From an uncultured Lachnobacterium sp. (GTDB lineage Bacteria; Bacillota; Clostridia; Lachnospirales; Lachnospiraceae), in the NCBI GenBank assembly GCA_900543445.1, contig UQRC01000027.1, positions 1-38,747 of the forward strand: DNA of 38,747 bases, in the 5' to 3' direction. The notes under the pieces are model-generated. The model was not told the DNA's origin. It ran no database searches and was given only the letters and a program-made list of their open reading frames with translations. Below are positions 15,141 to 23,645 of the stretch, one piece after another. The number at the start of each line of letters is the position of its first letter. Positions within the stretch are counted from its first letter, which is position 1. Made by a program: the position numbers and the translations under genes.

Positions 15141-17144
15141 ATGAAAACAGATCATCTATTATTCGGTGCTGCCTACTACTCGGAATATCTTCCGTATGAC
15201 CGTGTAGAGAAGGACATGGAGATGATGGCAAAAGCCGGAATGAACACGATCCGTATTGCGGAGTCCACATGGAGCACCACCGAACCAAGAGACGGCGTAT
15301 TTGATTTCACGCATCTTGACAAGATGCTGGATGCCGCAGCAAAACACGGAATCTCTGTCATTATCGGCACACCGACCTATGCGATCCCGACCTGGCTGGC
15401 AAAGAAGTATCCGGATATTCTTGCACTCACGAACAACGGACAAAACATTTACGGTGCAAGACAGAATATGGATATCACACATGCCGGATACCGTTTCCAC
15501 TGCGAGCGTGTCATCCGCGCGATAATGGAGCATATCAAAGATGTTCCTCATATTATCGGATTCCAGCTTGACAACGAGACGAAAAGTTACGGCACTGCCG
15601 GTCCTCGTGCGCAGGCAATGTTTATTGATTATCTGAAGGATAAATATCCGGACATCAATGAATTCAACCATGAATTTGGCTTTGACTACTGGAGCAACCG
15701 CATCAATACATGGGAGGATTTCCCGGATGTGCGTGGCACGATCAATCAGAGTTTTGCCGCAGAGTATGCCAAGTTCCAGCGCCTTCTTGTCACAGATTTC
15801 TTAAAGTGGCAAGCTGTCATTGTATCAGAATACAAGCGTGACGATCAGTTCATCACACAGAATTTCGATTATGAATGGACGGATCACTCGATCGGTTATC
15901 AGCCGGAAGTGAATCAATATGAAGCATCGGATGCAACAACAGTTGCAGGATGTGATATCTACCATCCTTCCCAGTCGCTGCTCACCGGTGAAGAAATTAC
16001 TTTCTGCGGTAATATTTCCCGCAGCCTTAAGAAAGACAATTATCTCATTCTTGAGACACAGGCACAGGGCAATATTGCCTGGCTGCCATATCCTGGACAG
16101 CTCCGTTTACAGGCATACAGCCACATTGCGAACGGATCAAACAGTATTATGTACTGGCACTGGCATTCCATCCACAATGCGATTGAGAGCTATTGGAAAG
16201 GTGTGCTTTCCCACGATTTCTCCGAGAACGAGACTTACCGCGAGGCTTGCACGATCGGTGCGGACTGGAAACGCATCGGTACACATATTATGAATTTAAA
16301 AAAGACGAACCGTGTGGCAATCATGCTTGACAATAACTCGCTGACCGGACTGCGTCTTTTCCCGATTGGTGAGCTTGGCGGACACAGCTACAATGCGGTT
16401 GCCCGCTGGATCGGCGATACGCTTTACCGCATGAACATCGAGTACGATATGATTTCTTCTGCGGAACGCGACTTTTCGGCATACAGCTGCTTAATTACGC
16501 CGGCACTCTACAGCGCTTCGGAGGAACTGCTTACTGCATTAAATGATTATGTACAGGATGGCGGACATCTGATCTCTACGTTCCGCAGCGCTTTTGCCGA
16601 TGAGCAGATCAAGATCTACAGCGATATGCAGCCGCACATTCTGCATGAATGTCTCGGCATCCACTATGACCAGTACACATATCCGGAAGATGTGAAGATT
16701 ACACTCGCAGATGGTACGATGAGCACCTGCAAATACTGGATGGACATGGTCAGCTGTGATACTGCGAAGCCTCTGTGCTTCTATGAGCATCCGGCATGGA
16801 ATCCCTACGCGGCAGTGACTGTAAATGAATACGGTAAGGGTTCTGCATTATATCTTGCCACCATGTTCGATCAGAATTCTTTGGAGAAAGTTTTACGCGA
16901 TTACTTTACAAGTTTCTGTTCCGAAATCCTTGCACACAGCGATTGTCACTTTCCTGTGATCATCAAGGAAGGAATCAATGATTTCGGCAAGTGTGTCCGC
17001 TTCTACTTCAACTACTCTGGCGAGAAGCAGACCGTTGTATGCAAGGGATTGTCCGGCACAGAACTGCGGTCTGGAGATAACGTTTCAGATGGAGATACGA
17101 TCCAGATGAACGCATGGGATTTTGTCATTATCGAAGCCTGCTAG
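15141..17144 (+). CDS. Cytoplasmic GH42 beta-galactosidase
   Basis: A 667-residue enzyme that removes terminal beta-galactose from imported galacto-oligosaccharides. The GH42 barrel starts at once (LLFGAAYYSEYLP) with no signal peptide. The catalytic acid/base is Glu146 in IGFQLDNETKSYG and the likely nucleophile is Glu305 in LILETQAQGNIAWLP. The trimerisation-type domain (about 390-580, including RVAIMLDNNSLTG and GGHLISTFRSAF) and a small C-terminal beta domain follow. ATG at 15141 has AGGGGAG 11 nt upstream. It is transcribed away from the regulator gene, from a promoter covered by operator C, so it should be induced together with the transporter and galactanases. Enzymes for galactose itself (Leloir pathway) are not in the window. 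Confidence 0.96.
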   Translation: MKTDHLLFGAAYYSEYLPYDRVEKDMEMMAKAGMNTIRIAESTWSTTEPRDGVFDFTHLDKMLDAAAKHGISVIIGTPTYAIPTWLAKKYPDILALTNNGQNIYGARQNMDITHAGYRFHCERVIRAIMEHIKDVPHIIGFQLDNETKSYGTAGPRAQAMFIDYLKDKYPDINEFNHEFGFDYWSNRINTWEDFPDVRGTINQSFAAEYAKFQRLLVTDFLKWQAVIVSEYKRDDQFITQNFDYEWTDHSIGYQPEVNQYEASDATTVAGCDIYHPSQSLLTGEEITFCGNISRSLKKDNYLILETQAQGNIAWLPYPGQLRLQAYSHIANGSNSIMYWHWHSIHNAIESYWKGVLSHDFSENETYREACTIGADWKRIGTHIMNLKKTNRVAIMLDNNSLTGLRLFPIGELGGHSYNAVARWIGDTLYRMNIEYDMISSAERDFSAYSCLITPALYSASEELLTALNDYVQDGGHLISTFRSAFADEQIKIYSDMQPHILHECLGIHYDQYTYPEDVKITLADGTMSTCKYWMDMVSCDTAKPLCFYEHPAWNPYAAVTVNEYGKGSALYLATMFDQNSLEKVLRDYFTSFCSEILAHSDCHFPVIIKEGINDFGKCVRFYFNYSGEKQTVVCKGLSGTELRSGDNVSDGDTIQMNAWDFVIIEAC

Positions 17145-17169
17145 TGATCTAGTCTATATGCATAATAGT

Positions 17170-17202
17170 AAAGCGGCCAATCACCATTTGATTGACCGCT
17201 TT
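17170..17202. terminator. Bidirectional terminator between convergent GH42 and ATPase genes
   Basis: AAAGCGG-C-CAATCA pairs with TGATTG-A-CCGCTTT around a 5-nt loop. Both sides end in short T-rich tails, and the element lies between two converging genes, so it can serve both. Confidence 0.75.
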
Positions 17203-17213
17203 CATTATAACAC

Positions 17214-18800
17214 TCACATAGCCTTTTCAATCAGGCAACTATGTTCCCGTGTTGTCTTATCATAATTGATTCCAACCAGAAGCACTTCTCCCCGAAAATC
17301 CTTTAATGCTCTCACATATTTCTTTTCTTTCATCTGTTCCACTGCAGCGTCCTTTGTCTTATCCCATTTCAACTCTACAATGAGCGCAGGTGCCTGTGTT
17401 TCCCTCTTCGGATAAAATATCATATCCGCAATGCCTTTGCCGGCTGGCATCTCTTCCACTCTTGTATAATAATCCAGACTGCTCAGATACGCCATCTTGA
17501 CAACACTTCGCAATGCCTGCTCATTATTATAAAAAAGAGAAGCCGTGTCCTCATCATGAATTTCATTGATTAATTCTGCTACCGAATCTCCGTCCTTCTG
17601 CCACGTCGCCTGCAGAATCTCGTCCGACCGTTGGATTGCCTTCATGAGTTCTGTACGATTTCCATTCTTAATCGCACGCACAAATTCCTGTCGCACCTCA
17701 ACATTAGGAATTCTGACCGACTGCTTATCCTCATCATACGCAAGATAGCCAAGATGAATCAGCAAAGTAAGTACATCATCTTTACTTTTCATCGAAGTCA
17801 TATCATTCTGAAAGGAACCAGTATCCACTTCACACGCAGCACCACCTAACATATTGACAACTGCATCTTTCAGTCCATCAAAGTTCATATCGATATAATC
17901 GCGAAGCGCCTCATAAGTCTCCGTTTTCGTCCAATAGCTGCTGAATTTATCACGCAGGATAGACTCCATAACCGACTTAGGATTATACACATGAATTCCA
18001 CCAACAAAGTAACCATCATACCACTGCTGCATAGAAGCATAATCTTTCTGATGCTTTCTGCAAAGTCTTTCTACTTCTTCCTCTGTAAAGCCGATATATT
18101 CCTGTAATGGGTTCGGATCCACCATTGTATATTCATAAAAATCGCTGACCGCAGATTCATGTCCATACTTCTTAATTGGTAGAATCCCCGTCATATACAC
18201 TCCTGCAAAAAGTTGATCCGTCAGACTACTCTTAAACAAAGAACGTAACAACAAAATATAAGTATCCAAAATCTTGTCCTGTCCCTTGCATTCACGAAAC
18301 ATAGCATCCCATTCATCGATAATAAGAATAATTTTCTCATTCGTAATCTCATGCATGATACATAACGCATCGATCAGATTCTCCTGATTCTGCACCTGTG
18401 GATATACACGCTCTAAATCCCGAATAATTTCTTTTTCCATTCGTTTTACTAATTGGTCGTCCTGTTTTAGCGTTGATAAGAAAAGCGTGATATCCAAATA
18501 GATTACATGATACTGATTCAGATTTGTTTCAAAGGTCGAATCCTGTGCGATCTTTAAATTCTCGAACAAATCCCTCGAGTCACAATCCTTGCTGTAGTAT
18601 GCACAAAGCATCTTGGTTGCAAACGACTTTCCAAACCGTCTCGGTCTGCTGACACAGATCAGTTTCTGTGGTGTATTAAGACAACGATTCATAAATCCAA
18701 CCAAACCGGACTTGTCGATGTATTCACCATTCCGGATCGAACGAAACCCTGCATTTCCTATATTCAGATATTTCCCACTGGTTGCCGCTACTTTCTGCAT
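17214..18800 (-). CDS. AAA-ATPase-like protein with C-terminal PD-(D/E)XK nuclease-type domain
   Basis: A 528-residue protein of the type that couples an AAA-ATPase_like domain to a DUF1703 domain, found in many copies in gut Firmicutes and Bacteroidetes. The P-loop variant SRPRRFGKS (51-59) and Walker B IILIIDEWDAMF (157-168) are clear. The C-terminal domain shows GIADMIFYPKR (Asp459) and IVELKW (Glu476, Lys478), which fits a PD-(D/E)XK nuclease fold. The biological role of the family is unknown; ideas include mobile-DNA or defence functions. It has its own promoter (18827-18855), an AAGGAGAG ribosome binding site and a shared terminator, so it forms a single-gene unit. Confidence 0.92.
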   Translation of the reverse strand: MQKVAATSGKYLNIGNAGFRSIRNGEYIDKSGLVGFMNRCLNTPQKLICVSRPRRFGKSFATKMLCAYYSKDCDSRDLFENLKIAQDSTFETNLNQYHVIYLDITLFLSTLKQDDQLVKRMEKEIIRDLERVYPQVQNQENLIDALCIMHEITNEKIILIIDEWDAMFRECKGQDKILDTYILLLRSLFKSSLTDQLFAGVYMTGILPIKKYGHESAVSDFYEYTMVDPNPLQEYIGFTEEEVERLCRKHQKDYASMQQWYDGYFVGGIHVYNPKSVMESILRDKFSSYWTKTETYEALRDYIDMNFDGLKDAVVNMLGGAACEVDTGSFQNDMTSMKSKDDVLTLLIHLGYLAYDEDKQSVRIPNVEVRQEFVRAIKNGNRTELMKAIQRSDEILQATWQKDGDSVAELINEIHDEDTASLFYNNEQALRSVVKMAYLSSLDYYTRVEEMPAGKGIADMIFYPKRETQAPALIVELKWDKTKDAAVEQMKEKKYVRALKDFRGEVLLVGINYDKTTREHSCLIEKAM

Positions 18801-18826
18801 CTGCTTCTCTCCTTTATTTGCATCTA

Positions 18827-18855
18827 ATTATAATGCAAACACCAAAAGTAAGCAA
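18827..18855 (-). promoter_or_regulatory. Promoter of the AAA-ATPase/nuclease gene
   Basis: On the minus strand TTGCTT (18850-18855) and TATAAT (18827-18832) are 17 bp apart, directly before the gene. Its -35 box nearly touches the end of the BlaR1-like gene, which leaves no room for a separate terminator there. Confidence 0.8.
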
Positions 18856-18858
18856 TGT

Positions 18859-20763
18859 TTAAAATAACTTATACAAGCTTCCCAATTCATCAATAACATA
18901 GAACTGCTGCTCCCCTGCATCAAAGCAGCCGGAAACACTCTCCGACGGAATTTCCCCTTGAACGCTCCAGTTCGCCCCCGCATCCTCCGTGGTCAGAAGC
19001 AGGAATCTCACATCATCTCCAACCGCTTTCAACACCAGCATTCCTTCGCTCTTATTTTGCGAATCAAACGCAGACACAAAACCATCCATATAACGAACTC
19101 CTTCCGGCAGTTCCATAACCTCTGCCTTTTTCCATTGATCTGTGCCGCTCTCTTTCTCATACAGATAGGCATCCTCACCATGGGAAGCGACTGCAATATA
19201 GCATGTTCCCGAAGAAAAGGAAATCCCCTGCGGATAACCGCTAAGCCTGGAAAGATCGTCAGCTGGTGAAAAACTTTCCCCTGCATTCTCGGTGTAAAAC
19301 AAGCGTTTCGTCATCTGTCCCGCTGCTGGCGAAGAACAGTACAATAAATATCCATGATCCTTATCCGAGAAACTGATATAAGCGCTTCCGCTTCCATCGA
19401 AAGCGTCTCCCGGCGATGTAACCTCCGTCTGCTTCCAATTGTCCCTTCCATCCGTGGTATAGTCTACGAGCAATCTGCCATCCTCCGAAATATATGCCAC
19501 GTACGCACTCTGACGATCCACGGCACAGAGATCCGCCTGGCCATCATTCAGGCTGCTCACACTCTCAAGCTGTCGGGCTACAGAGAAATTCTCTATTCCG
19601 GAATCGGTAAACAGGATTTCGTCTTCGGTGCTCAGCGCCCAGCCCTCGTTTGTACTGCACATCGCCACTTTACGCAACGAATAAGAGAGATCTACCGTAG
19701 AAATGGTCAGCTTCTTATAAGTATCGTCAGCCTTATCCATCTCACTCGCTTCCTCAGTTGCCAATTGATTGCTCTGCGTTTTCTTTGTATTCTGATTCTT
19801 CGGATTCGATACCAAGCATAATATAAGAATCGCAACCGCCAGAAGAATCACAAATAGTACCCAACGCCTGGTTTTCTTGGACTTTGCCAGATTTTGCACA
19901 CGACTCTTTGTGTCTTCCTCTCCAAACGCCAACGGAATTCCCCGAACCACGCGATGCCCCGTAGCCAACGCCAATAAAGACTGCGCATAATCCGCCCGGA
20001 TGTTCTCACCCATTTTCCGGATTACCGCCTCGTCGCAGCTCATCTCCATATCCTTACCTGAAATAATAAACGCTACCCACACAAGTGGATTGAACCAATG
20101 AATGCTCAATGCCAAAAATGCCAGAACTCTGATCATCGGATCCAGCCTCCTGATATGACAACGTTCATGGAGAATGATATATTCCTGCTCCTTCTCACTC
20201 AGGCAATCCGGCAGATAAATTCTTGGTCGAAACACACCCATTACAAACGGCGATATGTGTCCTTCTGTGATATAAATATTGTCTCTCACCCGCACTGAAA
20301 CCGATACTTTCTGGCGTATTTTTATCATGGAAACGATACTATAGAAAAGCATGACGCACACTCCAAGCACCCACACATATTTTCCGAATGTAACACATCG
20401 CGTCTGCCATGAAAGTTTCGCATCCGTGTCTGTTCTGCCACTACCTGACACTGCTTGTATATCCGATTTTCTCAAATCAGAAGCAATACCGGAAAAATTC
20501 TCCCCGCCAGACTCCTGCGACACAGAAACGGTATCGGTTGCCATCTCATACTGATAAGAGACCGGTTTCACATCCGGAACCAGACTATAGGCAGATTCAA
20601 AGGAATATGGGCAGAGCAGCCGGAACAATACCACGCTCCACAACGCATATGAAATATACTTTGGAAAACGCTCCAAGAAAATACGCACGATCAATACAAT
20701 CCCGATAATAATCGCTGCTGTAAAGCTCATATCCATCACTTTCAGAAATATCTGTTCCAACAT
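18859..20763 (-). CDS. BlaR1/MecR1-type M56 metallopeptidase sensor with extracellular BNR-like beta-propeller
   Basis: A 634-residue membrane sensor-protease. Membrane segments lie at about 13-30, 36-51, 125-145 and 301-318. The zinc protease site is HERCH (199-203), with MSCDEAV (241-247) downstream as in M56 peptidases. BlaR1 and MecR1 have a penicillin-binding domain after the last membrane segment; this one has about 300 residues with repeated Asp/Gly-turn motifs (TTDGRDNWKQTE, YTENAGESFSP, TTEDAGANWSVQ) that look like BNR/sialidase-type beta-propeller blades. The ligand is therefore probably not a beta-lactam but a polymer, glycan or cell-wall signal (inference). The gene starts 4 bp after the BlaI-type repressor, the expected operon partner whose cleavage the protease would trigger. 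Confidence 0.9.
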   Translation of the reverse strand: MLEQIFLKVMDMSFTAAIIIGIVLIVRIFLERFPKYISYALWSVVLFRLLCPYSFESAYSLVPDVKPVSYQYEMATDTVSVSQESGGENFSGIASDLRKSDIQAVSGSGRTDTDAKLSWQTRCVTFGKYVWVLGVCVMLFYSIVSMIKIRQKVSVSVRVRDNIYITEGHISPFVMGVFRPRIYLPDCLSEKEQEYIILHERCHIRRLDPMIRVLAFLALSIHWFNPLVWVAFIISGKDMEMSCDEAVIRKMGENIRADYAQSLLALATGHRVVRGIPLAFGEEDTKSRVQNLAKSKKTRRWVLFVILLAVAILILCLVSNPKNQNTKKTQSNQLATEEASEMDKADDTYKKLTISTVDLSYSLRKVAMCSTNEGWALSTEDEILFTDSGIENFSVARQLESVSSLNDGQADLCAVDRQSAYVAYISEDGRLLVDYTTDGRDNWKQTEVTSPGDAFDGSGSAYISFSDKDHGYLLYCSSPAAGQMTKRLFYTENAGESFSPADDLSRLSGYPQGISFSSGTCYIAVASHGEDAYLYEKESGTDQWKKAEVMELPEGVRYMDGFVSAFDSQNKSEGMLVLKAVGDDVRFLLLTTEDAGANWSVQGEIPSESVSGCFDAGEQQFYVIDELGSLYKLF

Positions 20764-20767
20764 AATA

Positions 20768-21127
20768 TCACTCCCTCATCGAATCAATGATCATCTGTAT
20801 CTCGTCAATCTCTTTTTCAGAAAGTTTATTTTTTCTCCCAAACGCAGTCAAAAACGCCGGCAACGAACCGCCAAATGTCTCTTCCACGTACTGATCACTG
20901 TGTCTGGCATAAAATTCTTCCCTTGAAACCAACGACGTAACCGTTCCATTCTGATTCTGAAAAAGTCCCCGCTCACACAACCTTTTGAGAACCGTAAATG
21001 ATGTTGTCTTCTTCCATTCAAATTCCTTATTTCCCAGCTTTGCCAGATCTCCCGATGAAATCGGTTCATTCTCCCATATGATATCTGCAAATTTTGCTTC
21101 CGCCGTACCCATTCTCATCTCAGCCAT
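20768..21127 (-). CDS. BlaI/MecI-family transcriptional repressor
   Basis: A 119-residue winged-helix repressor. The pattern AEAKFADIIWENEPISSGDL, then WKKTTSFTVLKRLCERGLF (recognition helix and wing) and the C-terminal dimerisation helices (SEKEIDEIQMIIDSM) match BlaI/MecI. Such repressors bind palindromes at their own promoter and are cleaved when the partner protease is activated. Here the partner lies 4 bp downstream and the promoter is embedded in a perfect inverted repeat. ATG at 21127 is close to the operator; the ribosome binding site is AAAGGGAAAA. No beta-lactamase gene is nearby, so the regulated target may be only this operon or lie elsewhere. Confidence 0.93.
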   Translation of the reverse strand: MAEMRMGTAEAKFADIIWENEPISSGDLAKLGNKEFEWKKTTSFTVLKRLCERGLFQNQNGTVTSLVSREEFYARHSDQYVEETFGGSLPAFLTAFGRKNKLSEKEIDEIQMIIDSMRE

Positions 21128-21137
21128 ATGTTTTCCC

Positions 21138-21189
21138 TTTCGTTCTACTCATTGTAGTATGGTTTTATACTACAATGAGTAGAACGAAA
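21138..21189. promoter_or_regulatory. Operator of the BlaI-type repressor: 23-bp perfect inverted repeat
   Basis: Arms at 21138-21160 and 21167-21189 are exact reverse complements around GGTTTT. Each arm contains CTACTCATTGTAGTA, which is itself partly symmetric (TACT...AGTA), so the element offers two adjacent dimer sites. It covers the -10 box and spacer of the blaI promoter. Confidence 0.88.
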
Positions 21190-21195
21190 AGTCAA
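21167..21195 (-). promoter_or_regulatory. Promoter of the blaI-blaR1-like operon
   Basis: On the minus strand TTGACT (21190-21195) and TAGTAT (21167-21172) are 17 bp apart. The -10 box and spacer lie wholly within the upstream arm of the operator, so repressor and RNA polymerase cannot bind together. Confidence 0.85.
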
Positions 21196-21212
21196 CGGAT
21201 TTCTTTATAAAC

Positions 21213-21258
21213 GAAAAAAAGTCTGAAACAGACACTTATTGTGTCATTTCAGACTTTT
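21213..21258 (-). terminator. Terminator of the rel - MBL - hemZ transcript
   Basis: AAAAGTCTGAAA (21217-21228) pairs with TTTCAGACTTTT (21247-21258), and GACAC with GTGTC inside it around TTATT. On the minus strand it is followed by TTTTTTTCG. It lies 43 bp after the hemZ stop and just before the blaI promoter. Confidence 0.9.
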
Positions 21259-21301
21259 CGTAACATTCCATAATTTTTCATAAAGAACGATTGAAATTCA
21301 A

Positions 21302-22954
21302 TTATTTTTCTGCAAAAAGCTTCTGCTTTCGTCCGATCATCTCATCAATTCTTGCGATATACTGTGCAACATCCTTGACGTTCTCACACCGCTCGATCCG
21401 GTGCGTACCATCCGGATTTGCCTCCTGCCAGACACGCTTCGTACTGCTTCCCGCTCCGCAGGCAATGATCGTCTGGCGTTCCTCCATGATGAGCACGTTG
21501 TATACGCCCGCCTTGCCCGGCTTTGCATATCCGACATTCTCCATATTGCCCGCCATACCTTTCTGGCGATACAGATAATACGGGGAAAGCCCCATCTGCG
21601 CACAATAATCCGCACACAGATCCATATGCTCCTGTGTGTTGACCATCTGCATACTCTCGTAACGATCCTTGAAGATATTCAGGCGCGCCGCACGCTTGAT
21701 GGCAAGCGAATGGATCGTGATATTGTCCGGATCCAGTTCTTTTAACACTTCCATCGTGTGACGCACATCATCGATATCCTCTTCCGGAAGTCCCATGATA
21801 AGATCCATATTGATGTTGTCAAAGCCAAGACTTCTGGCCAATTTAAAGCTTTCGATCGTCTGGTCAACGGTATGATGACGTCCGATAATATCTAGTGTCT
21901 CCTGCTTCATCGTCTGCGGATTGATGGAGATACGGCTGATTCCGTTATTACGCAGCACCTGAAGCTTCTCCTTCGTGATGGAATCCGGTCGTCCTGCCTC
22001 TACGGTAAATTCGATACAATGGCTAAGATCAAAGCTGCAGCGGATCTTGCGGATCAGACGGTCAAGCTGATACGGTTCCAGCGTCGTCGGTGTACCTCCG
22101 CCGATATAGATGGAGTTCAGCTTCTTGTGATAATTCTTCGCTGCCACATAATCCAGTTCCTTCTCCAAAGCATCCAGATACGCATCCACCTGATTTCTCC
22201 ATGAAGCCAGTGGATACGACGTAAACGAACAATACAGACAGGTGCTCGGGCAGAACGGAATACCAATATAAAGGCTGTATCCCTTCTTATAATCCAGCTT
22301 GGAGAGCAGTGCACGCTCACGCTCCGCAATTGCAATGGAAAGGTCAATCTTCTCATCCGAAGCAAGATACGTCTTCTTCATGTAATCTGCCACTTCATGT
22401 TCAGACTTTCCCTCATCCAGAAGCTGCATCGGGATCTTCGTCGGGCGGATTCCGGTTAAAGTTCCCCATGGAAGACTGCGCCCGGTCTCTTCCTCAAGCA
22501 GTCGGTACAGATGCTCTTTTAACGCATTTTTCGTTTCAGCGCGATCTGCAAAGTTTACCTTAAACGTGCGAAGTCCCGGTCCTTCTATCGCGTCTTCATC
22601 CACATCCTCAAGCGTGGAATACTCATCCGTCGGGTTCGGGGTTGTACCCAACAGTCGAAGTGGTTCTCCATCCCATGCAATGGAAATCTTATCGTCCGCA
22701 TAATCTATCGTAAAATGTGAAATCTGTTTCCTATCCGCATCGTCATCTGCCCGGTGCGACCGATGACCAGATTTCCTGTTTGTCTCATCCTCATTTCCCG
22801 CTGCAACAGAGTGATTCGTGCACGCAACATTTTTCTCATCCGCATGTGCCTCCGCCGTATAGTAGATCTCTACATCCTCCTTCGGGAAAAAGGCCTTCAG
22901 CAGCGAATGAATATCATATTCAAATTCCGTTCGGTTTAAATTTACTGTAATCAT
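21302..22954 (-). CDS. hemZ: HemZ-type radical SAM coproporphyrinogen III dehydrogenase-like protein
   Basis: A 550-residue radical SAM protein. The iron-sulfur motif is C235-PST-C239-LY-C242 (GIPFCPSTCLYC), followed by GGGTPTTL and IEFTVEAGRPD, as in HemN/HemW/HemZ proteins. The long N-terminal domain (about 1-215) with LPWGTLTGIRPTK distinguishes HemZ from the shorter HemW. The family is named for oxygen-independent heme synthesis, but in many Clostridia its true substrate is unproven. An acidic/polar insert near residues 35-80 looks less conserved. ATG overlaps the stop of the MBL gene (ATGA), which means tight coupling in the rel operon. Confidence 0.92.
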   Translation of the reverse strand: MITVNLNRTEFEYDIHSLLKAFFPKEDVEIYYTAEAHADEKNVACTNHSVAAGNEDETNRKSGHRSHRADDDADRKQISHFTIDYADDKISIAWDGEPLRLLGTTPNPTDEYSTLEDVDEDAIEGPGLRTFKVNFADRAETKNALKEHLYRLLEEETGRSLPWGTLTGIRPTKIPMQLLDEGKSEHEVADYMKKTYLASDEKIDLSIAIAERERALLSKLDYKKGYSLYIGIPFCPSTCLYCSFTSYPLASWRNQVDAYLDALEKELDYVAAKNYHKKLNSIYIGGGTPTTLEPYQLDRLIRKIRCSFDLSHCIEFTVEAGRPDSITKEKLQVLRNNGISRISINPQTMKQETLDIIGRHHTVDQTIESFKLARSLGFDNINMDLIMGLPEEDIDDVRHTMEVLKELDPDNITIHSLAIKRAARLNIFKDRYESMQMVNTQEHMDLCADYCAQMGLSPYYLYRQKGMAGNMENVGYAKPGKAGVYNVLIMEERQTIIACGAGSSTKRVWQEANPDGTHRIERCENVKDVAQYIARIDEMIGRKQKLFAEK

Positions 22955-23580
22955 AGGTATGGGTTGTACATCCTCTCATGTTCAATACTTGTAATATCAT
23001 TGTGTCCCGGATAAACGGTTGTGCGATCCGGCAGTTTCATCAGCTTGTCCTTGACAGCACGCACAAGCTGCGAAGAACTTCCCCCCTTGAAATCCGTGCG
23101 ACCGATAGAACCGCAGAACAGAGAATCTCCGGTAAACACCACATCCTCATATGGGAAATAGTAGCAGCAGCCCCCCGGGGTATGCCCCGGTGTGTGGAGT
23201 ACACGGATATGAAATCCCGCCAGATCGATTTCCTGCTCATCCTTCAAGAATTTATCCGCGTGAAATACCAGCTCCCTGCCCATCATGTAACTCACATTCA
23301 TTTCCGGGTCCTCAAGCGTTGCCTTGTCGTCCTCATAAATATAAATTGGGATATCAAATTCCTGTGCCAGTTCCTCCGCACCGGTCGCATGGTCAAAATG
23401 CCCATGTGTCAGAAGCATTGCCACCGGCTTACATCCTTCCTGTCTGATGCGCTCCGCAAGCTGCTTTGCACTTGCGCCCGGATCGATCACTAAAAGTTCC
23501 TTCGTCTCCTCATTGATTGCAAAATAACAGTTGGTCTGCACCGGACCGACCACATAATGATTTACTTTCAGTTTTGACAT
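22951..23580 (-). CDS. MBL-fold metallo-hydrolase (YqgX/GloB-like)
   Basis: A 209-residue metallo-beta-lactamase-fold hydrolase. The metal motif THGHFDHATG is clear, followed by LHTPGHTPGGCCYYF and FTGDSLFCGSIGRTD, as in glyoxalase II-like enzymes that hydrolyse thioesters such as S-lactoyl conjugates. The start is ATG at 23580 (MSKLKVNHYVVG), preceded by AAAGGAG; the open frame further upstream is ignored. In Firmicutes this gene commonly sits between rel and hemZ, as here. The dtd gene often found in the cluster is absent. Exact substrate unknown. Confidence 0.93.
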   Translation of the reverse strand: MSKLKVNHYVVGPVQTNCYFAINEETKELLVIDPGASAKQLAERIRQEGCKPVAMLLTHGHFDHATGAEELAQEFDIPIYIYEDDKATLEDPEMNVSYMMGRELVFHADKFLKDEQEIDLAGFHIRVLHTPGHTPGGCCYYFPYEDVVFTGDSLFCGSIGRTDFKGGSSSQLVRAVKDKLMKLPDRTTVYPGHNDITSIEHERMYNPYL

Positions 23581-23606
23581 AATAACTCCTTTACTCTCTA
23601 TCAGCA

Positions 23607-23632
23607 AATCGAGTAGGTTACCCTACTCGATT
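23607..23632. other. Hairpin between rel and the MBL gene
   Basis: AATCGAGTAGG and CCTACTCGATT are perfect 11-base arms around a 4-nt loop. There is no T-run on either side. Within the rel operon it could protect or process the mRNA and balance expression of the downstream genes. Confidence 0.6.
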
Positions 23633-23645
23633 CCATAAGTTCCAC

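Noticed and set aside
18859..20763. True beta-lactam sensor (BlaR1/MecR1)
   Set aside because: The penicillin-binding sensor domain with SxxK is missing and is replaced by propeller-like repeats; no beta-lactamase or PBP2a gene is near.
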